From: Streptomyces atratus
Lineage (GTDB): Bacteria > Actinomycetota > Actinomycetes > Streptomycetales > Streptomycetaceae
Reading direction: 5' to 3'
NCBI RefSeq assembly: GCF_014648655.1
Contig: NZ_BMRN01000016.1
Coordinates: 62,001-126,000, forward strand
Length of the DNA stretch: 64,000 bases
This document shows positions 16,360-25,016 of this stretch, piece after piece; positions within the stretch are counted from its first letter, which is position 1, and every line of letters begins with the position of its first letter. Position numbers and translations under genes: made by a program. Under the pieces are notes generated by a model. That model searched no databases. It saw only the letters and a program-made list of their open reading frames with translations, and had not been told where the DNA came from.

Positions 16360-17427
16360 ATGGATCTGCCGGTGATGCCGCCTGTGAAACCGATGCTCGC
16401 CAAATCCGTCTCGAAGATCCCGCCCGGTATGCAGTACGAGGCCAAGTGGGACGGCTTCCGTGCGATCGTGCACCGCGACGGCGACGAGGTGGTGATCGGC
16501 AGCCGCACCGGGAAGCCGCTCACCCGCTACTTCCCCGAGCTGGTCACCGCCGTCCGGGACAATCTGCCGCCGCGCTGTGTGATCGACGGCGAGATCGTGA
16601 TCGCGTACGACGGCCGGCTGGATTTCGACCGGCTCAGCGAGCGCATCCACCCCGCCGATTCCCGGGTGCGGCTGCTCTCCGAGCAGACCCCGGCCTGTCT
16701 CATCGCCTTCGACATCCTGGCAGTGGGCGACGATTCGCTGCTCTCCATCAGGCAGTCCGACCGGCGCGCCGTTCTGGAGGCGGCCCTGTCCGGTGCGTCG
16801 GCCCCCGTACATCTCGCACCGGCGACCACGGACCCGGCGGTCGCCCAGGAGTGGTTCGAACGGTACGAGGGCGCGGGGCTCGACGGTGTGGTCGCCAAAC
16901 CGCTCGATCTGCCGTATCGCCCCGACACCAGGGTGATGTACAAGATCAAGCACGAGCGGACCGCCGACTGTGTGGTGGCGGGGTACCGCTTCCACAAGAG
17001 CGGCCCGGTCGTCGGCTCGCTGTTGCTGGGCCTGTACGACTTTGATGGCGCACTGCAGCACGTCGGAGTCTGTGCGGCCTTCTCGATGAAGCGGCGCGAG
17101 GAGCTGGCCGCTGAGCTGGAGCCGCTGCGTATCGAATTCGCCGGCCATCCGTGGGCGGCCTGGGCGGACGCAGAGGCGCACGAACGCGCCCGGCTGCCCG
17201 GGACGCCGAGCCGCTGGTCCGGTAAGAAGGACCGGTCGTGGGTGGCGCTGCGTCCGGAGCGGGTCTGTGAGGTGGCGTACGACCACATGGAGGGCGACCG
17301 TTTCCGGCACACCGCCCAGTTCCGCCGGTGGCGGCCGGACCGCACCCCGGACAGCTGCACCTACGCGCAGCTGGAAGAGGTGGTGCGGTACGACCTGGCC
17401 GAGGTGCTGTCAGCCGGCGGCCGCTGA
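16360..17427 (+). CDS. ATP-dependent DNA ligase (LigC/LigD ligase type)
   Basis: A 355-residue ATP-dependent ligase that seals nicks in double-stranded DNA, probably with the neighbouring polymerase in end joining. The nucleotidyltransferase motif I is EAKWDGFR with the adenylated Lys at position 29. Motif III (IAFDILAVG), motif IV (GLDGVVAK) and motif V (MYKIKH) follow, then an OB-fold domain (about 205-350). The ATG is at 16360 with 77 bases to the divergent polymerase start, a space that must contain both promoters. Its last 18 bases overlap the end of the convergent transglycosylase gene. Confidence 0.92.
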   Translation: MDLPVMPPVKPMLAKSVSKIPPGMQYEAKWDGFRAIVHRDGDEVVIGSRTGKPLTRYFPELVTAVRDNLPPRCVIDGEIVIAYDGRLDFDRLSERIHPADSRVRLLSEQTPACLIAFDILAVGDDSLLSIRQSDRRAVLEAALSGASAPVHLAPATTDPAVAQEWFERYEGAGLDGVVAKPLDLPYRPDTRVMYKIKHERTADCVVAGYRFHKSGPVVGSLLLGLYDFDGALQHVGVCAAFSMKRREELAAELEPLRIEFAGHPWAAWADAEAHERARLPGTPSRWSGKKDRSWVALRPERVCEVAYDHMEGDRFRHTAQFRRWRPDRTPDSCTYAQLEEVVRYDLAEVLSAGGR

Positions 17428-18624
17428 GCCCGACGGCGTGGCACACGGGTCCTCGCTCGTTCCCGGGTCGGGCGACGGGGACTCGGTGGCTCCGGCCGAG
17501 TCGGTCGGATCGGGGGATGCGGAGTCCGTCGGACAGCCCGGGCCGGGTGGCGAGGTACTGGGGTCGGGGCTTGACGTACCGGGGTCCGGGGAGGCCGGTC
17601 CACTGTCGGTCGGATCGGGGGAGCCGCCCGGATCGGTGGGGTCCGGGGAACCGCTCGGGTCCGGGGAACCGGTCGGTGATCCGGTGGGCTTCGGGGACGC
17701 CGATGACGAGGGGCCGGGCGAACCGCCGGGCTGCGGGCCCACGATGATGCCGCCGCCGGGGGCACCGGGGCCGCCCACCGGGTGCGTCGGCCTGTTCGGC
17801 CCGCCCGCGCCGGGGCTCTTCGGTACGGGGCCCTTGCCGTCGGCCACCGGGTGGATGCCCTTGCGGTAGAACTCCAGCCAGGAAAGCACGATGCGCAGAT
17901 AGGTGTCCGAGTGGTTGTAGCTGAGGATCGCCCGGTCCAGATCGGCCTTCACCGACAGATTGCGCGGTCCGGCACAGAGGTAGTACCCGGCGGCCAGGGC
18001 GGCGTCGTAGACGTTGCTCGGATCGCGGCGGCCGTCGCCGTTTCCGTCCTTGCCCCAATGGGCCCAGGTGGAGGGGATGAACTGCATCGGGCCGACCGCC
18101 CGGTCGTACGTCCTGTCACCGTCGTACGCGCCGCCGTCGGTGTCCGGGATGTTGGCGAAGCCCGAGCCGTTGAGCACCGGCCCGAGGATCGGGCTCAGCG
18201 TCGTACCGTGCGCGTCGACCCGGCCCCCGCCGGCCTGGCCGGACTCGACCTTGCCGATCGCCGCGAGTAACTGCCACGGCAAGCGGCATCCGGGGTCGGT
18301 GCGGCCGAGCGCACTCTCCGCCTTGCGGTAGGCGGCGAGCACCGTGGCCGGTATGCCCGCCTCGGCCCAGGACCGGGCGACGGCCGGGCTCTGCCTCAGA
18401 CCTGCCTTCGGCGGCTTCGGCGACTGCATCGGCGGCAGTTCGGTGTGGTAGGAGTCGTCGTTGGGGACGTGCGACCACTTGATCTCGTCGGCCTCCTGGC
18501 GCTCCTTCGCGGTCTGTTCATGGCGGACAAGTCCCGGTGCCTGGGACGCGGTGAGCGCGGCCATCGCGGCGACCGCGGCTGCCGCGCCGCCGATTCCGCG
18601 GCGCATGGTGCCGTTGAACTTCAT
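17410..18624 (-). CDS. Secreted lytic transglycosylase with Pro/Ser/Asp-rich tail
   Basis: A 404-residue exported protein. A signal or anchor (GIGGAAAAVAAMAALTASQA) precedes a lytic transglycosylase domain (about 95-265) with the catalytic Glu in AIGKVESGQ and the motifs GPMQFIPSTW and ILSYNHSDTY. The last 120 residues are low-complexity, built of SPDP, GSPDPTD and similar units, probably a wall-spanning spacer. It would cleave peptidoglycan glycan strands. It starts 22 bases after the last Mce-associated gene, follows GGGGAG, and may be read as the final gene of the mce operon, where local wall opening could help a transport complex. The 3' end overlaps the ligase gene. Confidence 0.85.
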   Translation of the reverse strand: MKFNGTMRRGIGGAAAAVAAMAALTASQAPGLVRHEQTAKERQEADEIKWSHVPNDDSYHTELPPMQSPKPPKAGLRQSPAVARSWAEAGIPATVLAAYRKAESALGRTDPGCRLPWQLLAAIGKVESGQAGGGRVDAHGTTLSPILGPVLNGSGFANIPDTDGGAYDGDRTYDRAVGPMQFIPSTWAHWGKDGNGDGRRDPSNVYDAALAAGYYLCAGPRNLSVKADLDRAILSYNHSDTYLRIVLSWLEFYRKGIHPVADGKGPVPKSPGAGGPNRPTHPVGGPGAPGGGIIVGPQPGGSPGPSSSASPKPTGSPTGSPDPSGSPDPTDPGGSPDPTDSGPASPDPGTSSPDPSTSPPGPGCPTDSASPDPTDSAGATESPSPDPGTSEDPCATPSGSAAAG

Positions 18625-18646
18625 GCGTGCTCCCCTCTCCCCCGGG

Positions 18647-19387
18647 TCACTGGGTGAACGTATCGATGGCGGAGATCCGCCAGGTGCCGCCGCGGCGAAC
18701 AGCGTCCACGGCGAACATGGCCGCCGCGTAGGTCGTCTCGTCCGACTTGCCGGTTCGGGTGTTGCTCTGGTCGGCGAAGATCAGCAGTCGGGCCCGGTCG
18801 CCGTCGAGGAGTTCCACACCGCTCTCGGTGACGGTCGTGGTGAGGACGAGTTTCTGCTTCGGCGCCTGCGCCCGTACCTCCGCGAGCATGTCCTTGTGCT
18901 GCTGAACGGCCTTGCCGACCAGGTAAGTCCTCGCCGCCTGCTCGGACTTGACGGTGGCGGCGTAGTTGTACGAGAAGACCGCACCGACCGCCTCGGAGAT
19001 CTGTCCCTTCACCTCACTGGTACGGCCGATGTCGGTGAGTGCGGTGTTCCGGCGGCTCGCGTCGCCGCGCAGCCCGTCGGCCGCGGTGAACGACCAGGCG
19101 GCGAAGGCACCGAGGAGGACGGTGAGTGCGCAGAGCACGACAGGGAGCCGGATCCGCGGGCGGGGCATGGTGCGCGGCTGTTCACCCCGCGCCTCGCCTG
19201 CCTCCTCTTCCTCCGTCCGATCTGCGTCGCGGGGATCCGATGACTCCTCGAGGTCCGGCGTGACCACGGACTGCTGGTCGTCCTCGCCGGCCCGCCCTTT
19301 CCTTCGCGGTGGTGCTGTCGTGCGCTCCGCGGCGGCCACGGTCGCCAACCGGCGCTGACGGTTCACGAGGTGGCGGGTCGTCGACAT
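18647..19387 (-). CDS. Mce-associated membrane protein (fourth)
   Basis: A 246-residue protein with a charged cytoplasmic N-terminus of about 85 residues, one membrane helix (LPVVLCALTVLLGAFAAWSF) and an outer domain of NTF2-like type ending GTWRISAIDTF. This layout is that of the Mce-associated (Mas/DUF3068-unrelated) proteins found at the end of mce operons, which are thought to stabilise the transporter. The ATG at 19387 is chosen because the preceding frame is low-complexity and part of a repeat region. It is closest to the gene at 20269 in plan (FSYN/FSYG motif followed by a domain with LL-ADQ text). Confidence 0.75.
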   Translation of the reverse strand: MSTTRHLVNRQRRLATVAAAERTTAPPRRKGRAGEDDQQSVVTPDLEESSDPRDADRTEEEEAGEARGEQPRTMPRPRIRLPVVLCALTVLLGAFAAWSFTAADGLRGDASRRNTALTDIGRTSEVKGQISEAVGAVFSYNYAATVKSEQAARTYLVGKAVQQHKDMLAEVRAQAPKQKLVLTTTVTESGVELLDGDRARLLIFADQSNTRTGKSDETTYAAAMFAVDAVRRGGTWRISAIDTFTQ

Positions 19388-19660
19388 GTCCGGAGTTCCT
19401 CTCGGTGATGGAATGGATCGGATGGGACCGGGTGGCTTCAGACCGACCGGCAAATGGGGGTGGGAGAAGGAGCGGGGCCGGGTGTGTGCAGCTGCAAGGC
19501 GGAGGAGGGAGGCAACGCGGAGGGGGTCCCCCCATGCCTTCAGGGCCATGGGGGAGTTGCCGACTGACGACAACGCCGGAGGGGGTCCCCCCTGGCCCTC
19601 AAGGCCTTGGGGGAGTGCGTGCCCGGTCCCGCGACGCCGCCCCCCATGTGCCGGTCGGTC
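19388..19660. other. Gap in the mce operon with hairpin repeats
   Basis: A 273-base break in an otherwise tightly packed operon. It holds the two palindromic repeats listed at 19521-19616 and no coding sequence that I can support. Confidence 0.6.
19521..19616. repeat. Two tandem Streptomyces-type palindromic repeats
   Basis: Two copies of a 36-base palindromic unit occur at about 19521-19557 and 19579-19616. Each starts with GGGGGTCCCCCC and ends with TGGGGGAGT, with GGCC-rich centres that differ slightly. Each can fold into a strong hairpin. This unit type is scattered in Streptomyces intergenic regions; here it may cut down transcription of the last operon gene. Confidence 0.65.
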
Positions 19661-20191
19661 TCAGCCGGCCGTGTTCCCGACCGGCGCCTGTCCGAGGGCA
19701 CTGAGCTTCCACCCCTCGGACGTGCGGGTGAGCCGGCCGAGCATCCGGCTCTCCTTCACCGCGGGCTTTCCTCTCGGTGCCGTCACGGTGATCCGCAGGG
19801 CCACCATCACCGATGCCTTGCCGGTCCGGTCGTCGAGTTCGGTGACCGCACCGGACAGCACCTTGGCGGTGCTCACGGTCTTCGCCTCCTGGATCTGCTT
19901 CTCGAACCCGCTGCGTCCGTCCACGAGTTGCTGGTGCAGATCGCCGGTGGTGGAGTCCTCCCAGCTGTCCAGACCCTGGTCCAGCTTCTGATGGTCGAGC
20001 GTGTTCAGGTTCTGCACGGCCTGCTCGCCCGCCGCCAGGGCGTCGTCGCGGGTCTGCCCGTAGCCGGCCGAGTCGTCGTGCCCGGCCTCGTACCAGGACC
20101 AACCGCCCCGGGCCGCGCTGCCGGCCGCCAGGGCCGTCAGCACGATCGCCGCCACCACCAGCGGGTTCTTCGTCGTCCGTACCCGTGCCAT
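19661..20191 (-). CDS. Mce-associated membrane protein (third)
   Basis: A 176-residue protein with one N-terminal membrane segment (NPLVVAAIVLTALAAGSAA) and an outer NTF2-like domain ending SEGWKLSALGQAPVG. It is clearly related to the product of 20888-21406: both have a DDALAAGEQ/DAALAAGKHH helix, an LN-TLD/LN-SLN segment and the final GWK-x-AL motif. It is thought to accompany the Mce complex in the cell envelope. ATG at 20191 directly follows a ribosome site (GGGAGAGAC). It is followed by a 273-base gap with palindromic repeats. Confidence 0.78.
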   Translation of the reverse strand: MARVRTTKNPLVVAAIVLTALAAGSAARGGWSWYEAGHDDSAGYGQTRDDALAAGEQAVQNLNTLDHQKLDQGLDSWEDSTTGDLHQQLVDGRSGFEKQIQEAKTVSTAKVLSGAVTELDDRTGKASVMVALRITVTAPRGKPAVKESRMLGRLTRTSEGWKLSALGQAPVGNTAG

Positions 20192-20268
20192 TGCTGTCTC
20201 TCCCTTGCCGGCTGAGCCGAGCGGTGGATGTCCGATGGGCTGTGGCTGTGGCGGTGGCTGCCGCCTGG

Positions 20269-20868
20269 CTATCTGGAGGCGATGTCCACGATTCTCCAGT
20301 GCCCGTCCCGGAGTTCGGCGGTGACGGAGAGCTGGGCGGCCGCCGTGGTGGCGGGCTTGCCCCGGCGTTCGTAGACCTGGTCGAGGAAGACGAGAAGATG
20401 GGCGCCGGTGCCGGAGAGCCGGCTGACCCCGGCGTGTACGACATGCGTGGTGAGGGTCAGCTTCTGGTCCCTGGACTGCTTCTCGACCTGGCCGAACAGA
20501 GCCGCGTACTGCCGCAGCGCCTTTCCGCCGAGGAGCTGCTTCGCGGACTCCTTGGTGCCTGCGGTGTCCTGTGGACCGTACGAGAAGACCTTGCCCAGTG
20601 CGTTGCTCACATCGCCCACGACGCGGGTCGTCGCCTCGGTGTCGCTGAGCGCCAGATTGTCAGTGGCGGGAGTGTCCCTCACCTGCTGGGCGCGGACGAA
20701 GAATCCGGCTCCCGCCACGACCAGGGCGACGACCAGCAGCACGACCGCGGTACGCCGCAGTCGGCGGGTGGACCCGGACTCTCCGGCCTCGTCGGGCTCG
20801 TCCCCGGCGGTCTCCGGGCTCTTGGGCTCCTCCACCCCGGCTTCGGTCTTCTCCTCGGTGCTCACCAT
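20269..20868 (-). CDS. Mce-associated membrane protein (second)
   Basis: A 199-residue protein with an acidic cytoplasmic N-terminus, one membrane helix (TAVVLLVVALVVAGAGFFV) and an outer domain ending GHWRIVDIASR. The family plan is the same as that of the fourth Mce-associated protein. The ATG at 20868 is chosen over the ATG at 20898 because GGGGAGGA lies seven bases before it; GTG at 20865 is also possible. Nineteen bases separate it from the previous gene. Confidence 0.78.
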   Translation of the reverse strand: MVSTEEKTEAGVEEPKSPETAGDEPDEAGESGSTRRLRRTAVVLLVVALVVAGAGFFVRAQQVRDTPATDNLALSDTEATTRVVGDVSNALGKVFSYGPQDTAGTKESAKQLLGGKALRQYAALFGQVEKQSRDQKLTLTTHVVHAGVSRLSGTGAHLLVFLDQVYERRGKPATTAAAQLSVTAELRDGHWRIVDIASR

Positions 20869-20887
20869 CGCCGTCCTCCCCCATGCC

Positions 20888-21406
20888 TCATGCGGCACCC
20901 ACCGGAATCGCGGTGAGTGCTTTGACCTTCCAGCCGTCCGGAGTGCGGGCGAGCGTGGCCTCGAACCGTTTGCGCTCGGTGCCGGCCGCGCCGGTGCGCG
21001 ATGTGACCCGGACGTCGACGGTCGCGATCAGCTCGGCCGTACCGGCGCGTTCGTCGAGCGCGGTGAGTGCCGCGTCGGTGACGGTGCCGCGGGCCGTGCT
21101 GCCGCTCTTCTTCAGGTCGTTCGCATCCTTGCTCCGGGTCCGCTTCAGCTGGTCGTGCAGTGGCCCGGTGGACACGTCGAGCCACTGCCGCAGCCCCGCG
21201 TCCACGCTCGTGGCGTCCTTGCCGTTCAGACTGTTCAGCCGGGCGAGATGGTGCTTGCCCGCCGCCAGGGCCGCGTCGCGGCTCTTCGCGTACGCGAGGG
21301 TGTCGTCGCCACGCGCCTGTGTGTACGACGAGACGCCGAAGGCGCAGATCAGCACGGCGGCGAGCATGACCGCCCAGCCCATGAGGACCCTGGTACGGAA
21401 GTTCAC
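20888..21406 (-). CDS. Mce-associated membrane protein (first)
   Basis: A 172-residue protein with an N-terminal membrane helix (GWAVMLAAVLICAFGVSSY) and an outer NTF2-like domain ending PDGWKVKALTAIPVG. Its ATG overlaps the stop of mceF by four bases (ATGA), so the two are coupled. Mce-associated proteins are needed for stability of mycobacterial Mce complexes. The pairwise resemblance of first to third and second to fourth suggests that a two-gene unit was duplicated. Confidence 0.8.
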   Translation of the reverse strand: MNFRTRVLMGWAVMLAAVLICAFGVSSYTQARGDDTLAYAKSRDAALAAGKHHLARLNSLNGKDATSVDAGLRQWLDVSTGPLHDQLKRTRSKDANDLKKSGSTARGTVTDAALTALDERAGTAELIATVDVRVTSRTGAAGTERKRFEATLARTPDGWKVKALTAIPVGAA

Positions 21407-22659
21407 TCGCCGGCCTCCAATCCCAGCAGCCCGGCCATGCCGTTCGTGGCGGGTGACGTGTTCGCCGTGGCCCCGAGTGCGCCCGGGAGCGTGCCTCCCG
21501 CGTCGGCGCCCAGGAGCATCGAGCCCGGTTTGACGGGTTCCGGTACGGCCGGGCCCTTCGGCGCGTTGGCGCTGCCGCGTACGTTGATGCCGGTGCCGGG
21601 TGAGGAGGTGCAGCGCGCCTTGGTGTTGACCTCGGGGCCGGTTGTCGTGTCGAGACCGTTGCGATAGGTCGTGCCGCCGTAACCGGCGGTGCAGGGCAGT
21701 GGTTCGAAGAAGGTGACCGACATACCGAACCGGGCGCCGTCCTCGTCCACGGCGCTCGCTCCGGCCGCGGCGACCGCGGGCAGCTTCACGAGGAGTTCCT
21801 CGATGCCGCGCTGCCGGGTGACGGCAACCTCGGACGTGGTGAGGAGGTTCGCGACGACGATCCCGAAACCGGGGTCGAGATCGCGCAGCAGTCCGCTGAT
21901 CTGCTCCGTCGCATCGGGCGCGGCGGCGATCAGCTTGCGGAGGTCCGTGTCGGAGCCCTTGAGCTGAGCTGCCAGCTCCTTGGCCCCGGTGGCGAATCCC
22001 TTGAGTGCTTCGCCCTGTTCGGCCTGGGTGCGCAGCACGATCTCGCCGTCGGCCATCAGCCTGGTGTTGGTGGGCAGTGCGTCGTCGGCCGCCTGCACGA
22101 ATTCGCTGCCGGTGTCCAGGAGGACCTGGAGGTCGTCGCCGCGCCCGTCGAACGCGGTGCCGAACTCGTCGACCACGGTCCGCAGCGACTCCAGGTCGAC
22201 GGAACCGGCGAGGTCGTTGACACTGGTGAGGACATTCGTCACCGGTGCCGGGACGGTGGTGTCGGCCTGGTCGATGACCGAGCCGTTCTCCAGGTAGGGC
22301 CCGTCGGTGCGGGTCGGCCGCAGGTCGACATACTGCTCGCCGACGGCGGAGAGGTTGGCGACGACGGCCTTGAGGTCATCGGGGATGGGGGGTGCGGACT
22401 TGTCGATGCGCAGCTCGGCCTCCACACCGTCGTCGGTGAGTTCGATCGGGCCGACGCGGCCCACGGAGACCCCCCGGTAGGTGACGTTTGAGTGGGTGAA
22501 CAGTCCGCCGGTCCGGGTGAGTTGGACTTTGACGGTGTAGTAGTCACGCATGCCGACGTAGTGGCCGAGGTCGGCGTAACGGACACCCAGATAGCCGAGC
22601 ACCAGCACTGCGATGATCAGGAACGAGATGTTCTTCAGCCGGATGGCGAGGGTGATCAT
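21403..22659 (-). CDS. mceF: MceF, substrate-binding subunit of lipid importer
   Basis: A 418-residue MCE protein, last of six in the operon. It has an N-terminal membrane anchor (NISFLIIAVLVLGYLGVRY), an MCE domain (about 38-118, with GVSVGRVGPIEL and LSAVGEQYVDLRP), a long helical segment that would form the needle-like channel, and a polar C-terminal tail with four cysteines. MceA-F form a hetero-hexameric tunnel that carries lipids across the envelope to the YrbE permease. Its start overlaps the stop of mceE (ATGA). Confidence 0.9.
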   Translation of the reverse strand: MITLAIRLKNISFLIIAVLVLGYLGVRYADLGHYVGMRDYYTVKVQLTRTGGLFTHSNVTYRGVSVGRVGPIELTDDGVEAELRIDKSAPPIPDDLKAVVANLSAVGEQYVDLRPTRTDGPYLENGSVIDQADTTVPAPVTNVLTSVNDLAGSVDLESLRTVVDEFGTAFDGRGDDLQVLLDTGSEFVQAADDALPTNTRLMADGEIVLRTQAEQGEALKGFATGAKELAAQLKGSDTDLRKLIAAAPDATEQISGLLRDLDPGFGIVVANLLTTSEVAVTRQRGIEELLVKLPAVAAAGASAVDEDGARFGMSVTFFEPLPCTAGYGGTTYRNGLDTTTGPEVNTKARCTSSPGTGINVRGSANAPKGPAVPEPVKPGSMLLGADAGGTLPGALGATANTSPATNGMAGLLGLEAGE

Positions 22660-23900
22660 CCGTTGCTCCCCTCCGAGGCCGAGGGCATGTCCGACGGTTT
22701 GTCCGAAGGCCTCTGGGACGGCTTGCGGGAAGGCGTTCCGGACGGCGTGGTCGTGGTTGTTCCCTCAGTGGTGATCGAGGGAAGCGGCAGTGGCAGTCCC
22801 GAGCCGGCCGACCTGGCCGTTGCCGGCGTTCCGGTCGCCGTGCCGGCGTCCGGGTCGTAGGGCGGGATGATCTGCGTGCCGGGGGCGGCCGTCATGTCCA
22901 GGTAGACGTTGAGGTAGTCGCCCTTGACACCGCGCAGCACCTCGTCCGTGAACGGGTAGGTGAGCAGCACCTGGAGGGAGTCCGGCAGGTCGTTGCCCGA
23001 GTCGGCGAGCGCCTTGAGGGTGGGGGCGATGGCCTTCAGGTCGGCGATCGTGTCCGCCTTGCTCTTGTCGACGGTGTCGACGGCGACGGCGGAGAGGGTG
23101 TCGAGTGCGCGCAGCATGGTGAGGAGCGAGCCGCGCTGTTTCTCCAGGACCTTCATCCCGGGGCTGAGCCCGGTGAGGACCTTGCCCACGTCCTGTTTGC
23201 GGGTGGCGAGGGTGGTGGAGAGCCGGTTGACACCGTCGAGTGCCTCGGTGATGTCCTTCTTATGGTCGTCAAGGTTGGTGACGATGGTGTCGACGCGGCT
23301 GAGCATGGACCGGATCTGCGGTTCCTGCCCGGCCAACGCCTTGTTGAGTTCGGTCGTGATGGTCTTGAGCTGGTTGATGCCGCCGCCGTTGAGGAGCATC
23401 GACAGGGCGCCGAGGACCTCTTCGACCTCTGGGTTCCGGTTGGTGCGGGTGAGCGGGATCTTCGCACCGTCGGTGAGTGCGCCCCGGGCGGTGCCGGTCG
23501 CGGGTGGTGAGAGCTGGATGTACTTCTCACCGAGAAGGCTGGACTGTTCCAGGCGGGCGTACGCGTTGGCGGGCAGTCCGACCTTCCCGTTGACGCGCAT
23601 GGTGACCCTGGCCTGCCAGCTGTCCGGGGCGAGGGAGATCTCGGTGACGCGACCGACGGAGACGTCGTTGACCTTCACCGAGGACTGCGGGGCGAGGCTG
23701 AGTACGTCCGCGAAGTCGGCGGTGATCTCGTACGGATGGTCTCCGAGGTCCGCGCCACCGGGCAGCGGCAGCTGTTCGATGCCGCTGAACCGCGGGGGCT
23801 CGCAGCCCCTGACGACGAGGACGCAGCAGAGGCCGAAGACGATCAGGATGCCGGCACCGGTGGTCGCGAGGGCTCCGGGTCTGCGGAGGGTACGGCTCAT
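22656..23900 (-). CDS. mceE: MceE, probable lipoprotein subunit
   Basis: A 414-residue MCE protein. The N-terminus GILIVFGLCCVLVVRGCEPP looks like a lipoprotein signal with Cys in VRGC, although the lipobox is not ideal; MceE/LprK proteins are usually lipoproteins and the following IEQLPLPG text is typical of them. The MCE domain covers about 55-135 (SVGRVTEISL, SSLLGEKYIQLSPP), followed by a coiled helical region (about 160-310) and a Ser/Thr/Pro-rich tail. The start overlaps the mceD stop by four bases. Confidence 0.9.
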   Translation of the reverse strand: MSRTLRRPGALATTGAGILIVFGLCCVLVVRGCEPPRFSGIEQLPLPGGADLGDHPYEITADFADVLSLAPQSSVKVNDVSVGRVTEISLAPDSWQARVTMRVNGKVGLPANAYARLEQSSLLGEKYIQLSPPATGTARGALTDGAKIPLTRTNRNPEVEEVLGALSMLLNGGGINQLKTITTELNKALAGQEPQIRSMLSRVDTIVTNLDDHKKDITEALDGVNRLSTTLATRKQDVGKVLTGLSPGMKVLEKQRGSLLTMLRALDTLSAVAVDTVDKSKADTIADLKAIAPTLKALADSGNDLPDSLQVLLTYPFTDEVLRGVKGDYLNVYLDMTAAPGTQIIPPYDPDAGTATGTPATARSAGSGLPLPLPSITTEGTTTTTPSGTPSRKPSQRPSDKPSDMPSASEGSNG

Positions 23901-25015
23901 CGGTTCGCCCCCTTGTTCTCGTTGTTCTTCGTTGTCCGGGTGTCCTCCGGCGTGCCGTAGACGGTGCCCACGGCCGGGAGCGGCAGCGAGGGCAGGGTCT
24001 TCTGCCGTTCGGCGGTCACCGGGGAGAGTCCGTCGAGGCTCACGGTGGATTCGGTGAGCGGCCCGCCCATGCTGAGCTCGTTGAGGTCGGTCCGGCCGTT
24101 GAGGGTCCGGTTCGTCGGGTCGTACGCGTTGATGACGTTGCCCGCGGAGAGCGGCAGTGTGTCGAGGGACTCGGCGAGCGAGGCCCGCTGGTCGACGAGG
24201 GTCTGGGTGAGCGGTACCAGGGCGTCCACGTTCTTCTTGAGTGCCCCGCGGTTGTCCTGGATGAAGGTCTTGACCTGGGCGAGTGCGGTGCCCAGCTCCT
24301 TGAGCGCGGCACCGAGGTTCTTCTTGTCGTCGGCCAGGAAGCCGGTCACCGAGTTCAGCTGCTGCTCGGCGGCGCGCACATTGCCGTCGTTCTCCTTCAG
24401 CATCGTGGTGAAGGTCTGCAGGTAGGACAGCGTGTCGAAGAGGTCCCCGCTGCTCTTGTCGAGGGTCTTCGTGGCCTTGCCGAACTGTTCGATGGAGTCC
24501 CCGATGTCCTTGCCATTGCCCTTGAGGTTCTTCGCCCCGGTGTCGAGGAGCCCGGCGAACGCTCCCTGTGCGTTCGCCCCATCCGGTCCGAGCGCGCCGG
24601 CGAGTTCGGTGATGGACTCGTACAACTGGTCCACCTCCACCGGCGTCGCGTTGTTCGCGGCGGGCAGTTCGGCACCGTCTGCCAGGACCGCTCCCCCGTC
24701 GTAGGCGGGTGCGAGCTGGATGTACCGGTCGGCGACGAGGCTGGGTGCGACGACGACGGCGTGCGCCTCCTTGGGGACCTTGATGCCCTTGTCGACGCGC
24801 AGGACGACCTTGACCTCCTTGCCGCGCGGTTTCACCGATTCGACGGTGCCGACCTTGACACCGAGGATCCGGAGGTCCGATCCGGCGTAGACACCGGTGG
24901 CCTGGTCGAAGTACGCCGTGACGGTCGTCGTTCCTTCTTCGTCCAGGGCCATGACCCCGGCGGCGGCCGCGACGGCGAGTCCGGCACCGATGCCGACGAT
25001 GCGCGTGAGTCTCAT
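23897..25015 (-). CDS. mceD: MceD subunit of lipid importer
   Basis: A 372-residue MCE protein with a short N-terminal anchor (IVGIGAGLAVAAAAGVMAL), an MCE domain (LRILGVKVGTVESVKPRG and SLVADRYIQLAPAYDGG) and a helical region rich in SIEQFGKATKTLDKSSGDL-type heptads. The ATG at 25015 begins one base after the mceC stop. It is chosen because the preceding frame has no family resemblance. Confidence 0.9.
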   Translation of the reverse strand: MRLTRIVGIGAGLAVAAAAGVMALDEEGTTTVTAYFDQATGVYAGSDLRILGVKVGTVESVKPRGKEVKVVLRVDKGIKVPKEAHAVVVAPSLVADRYIQLAPAYDGGAVLADGAELPAANNATPVEVDQLYESITELAGALGPDGANAQGAFAGLLDTGAKNLKGNGKDIGDSIEQFGKATKTLDKSSGDLFDTLSYLQTFTTMLKENDGNVRAAEQQLNSVTGFLADDKKNLGAALKELGTALAQVKTFIQDNRGALKKNVDALVPLTQTLVDQRASLAESLDTLPLSAGNVINAYDPTNRTLNGRTDLNELSMGGPLTESTVSLDGLSPVTAERQKTLPSLPLPAVGTVYGTPEDTRTTKNNENKGANR

Positions 25016-25016
25016 G

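Noticed and set aside
19501..19620. Possible CRISPR-like repeats
   Set aside because: Only two copies, each self-complementary over its full length with no regular spacers; this fits Streptomyces palindromic repeats.
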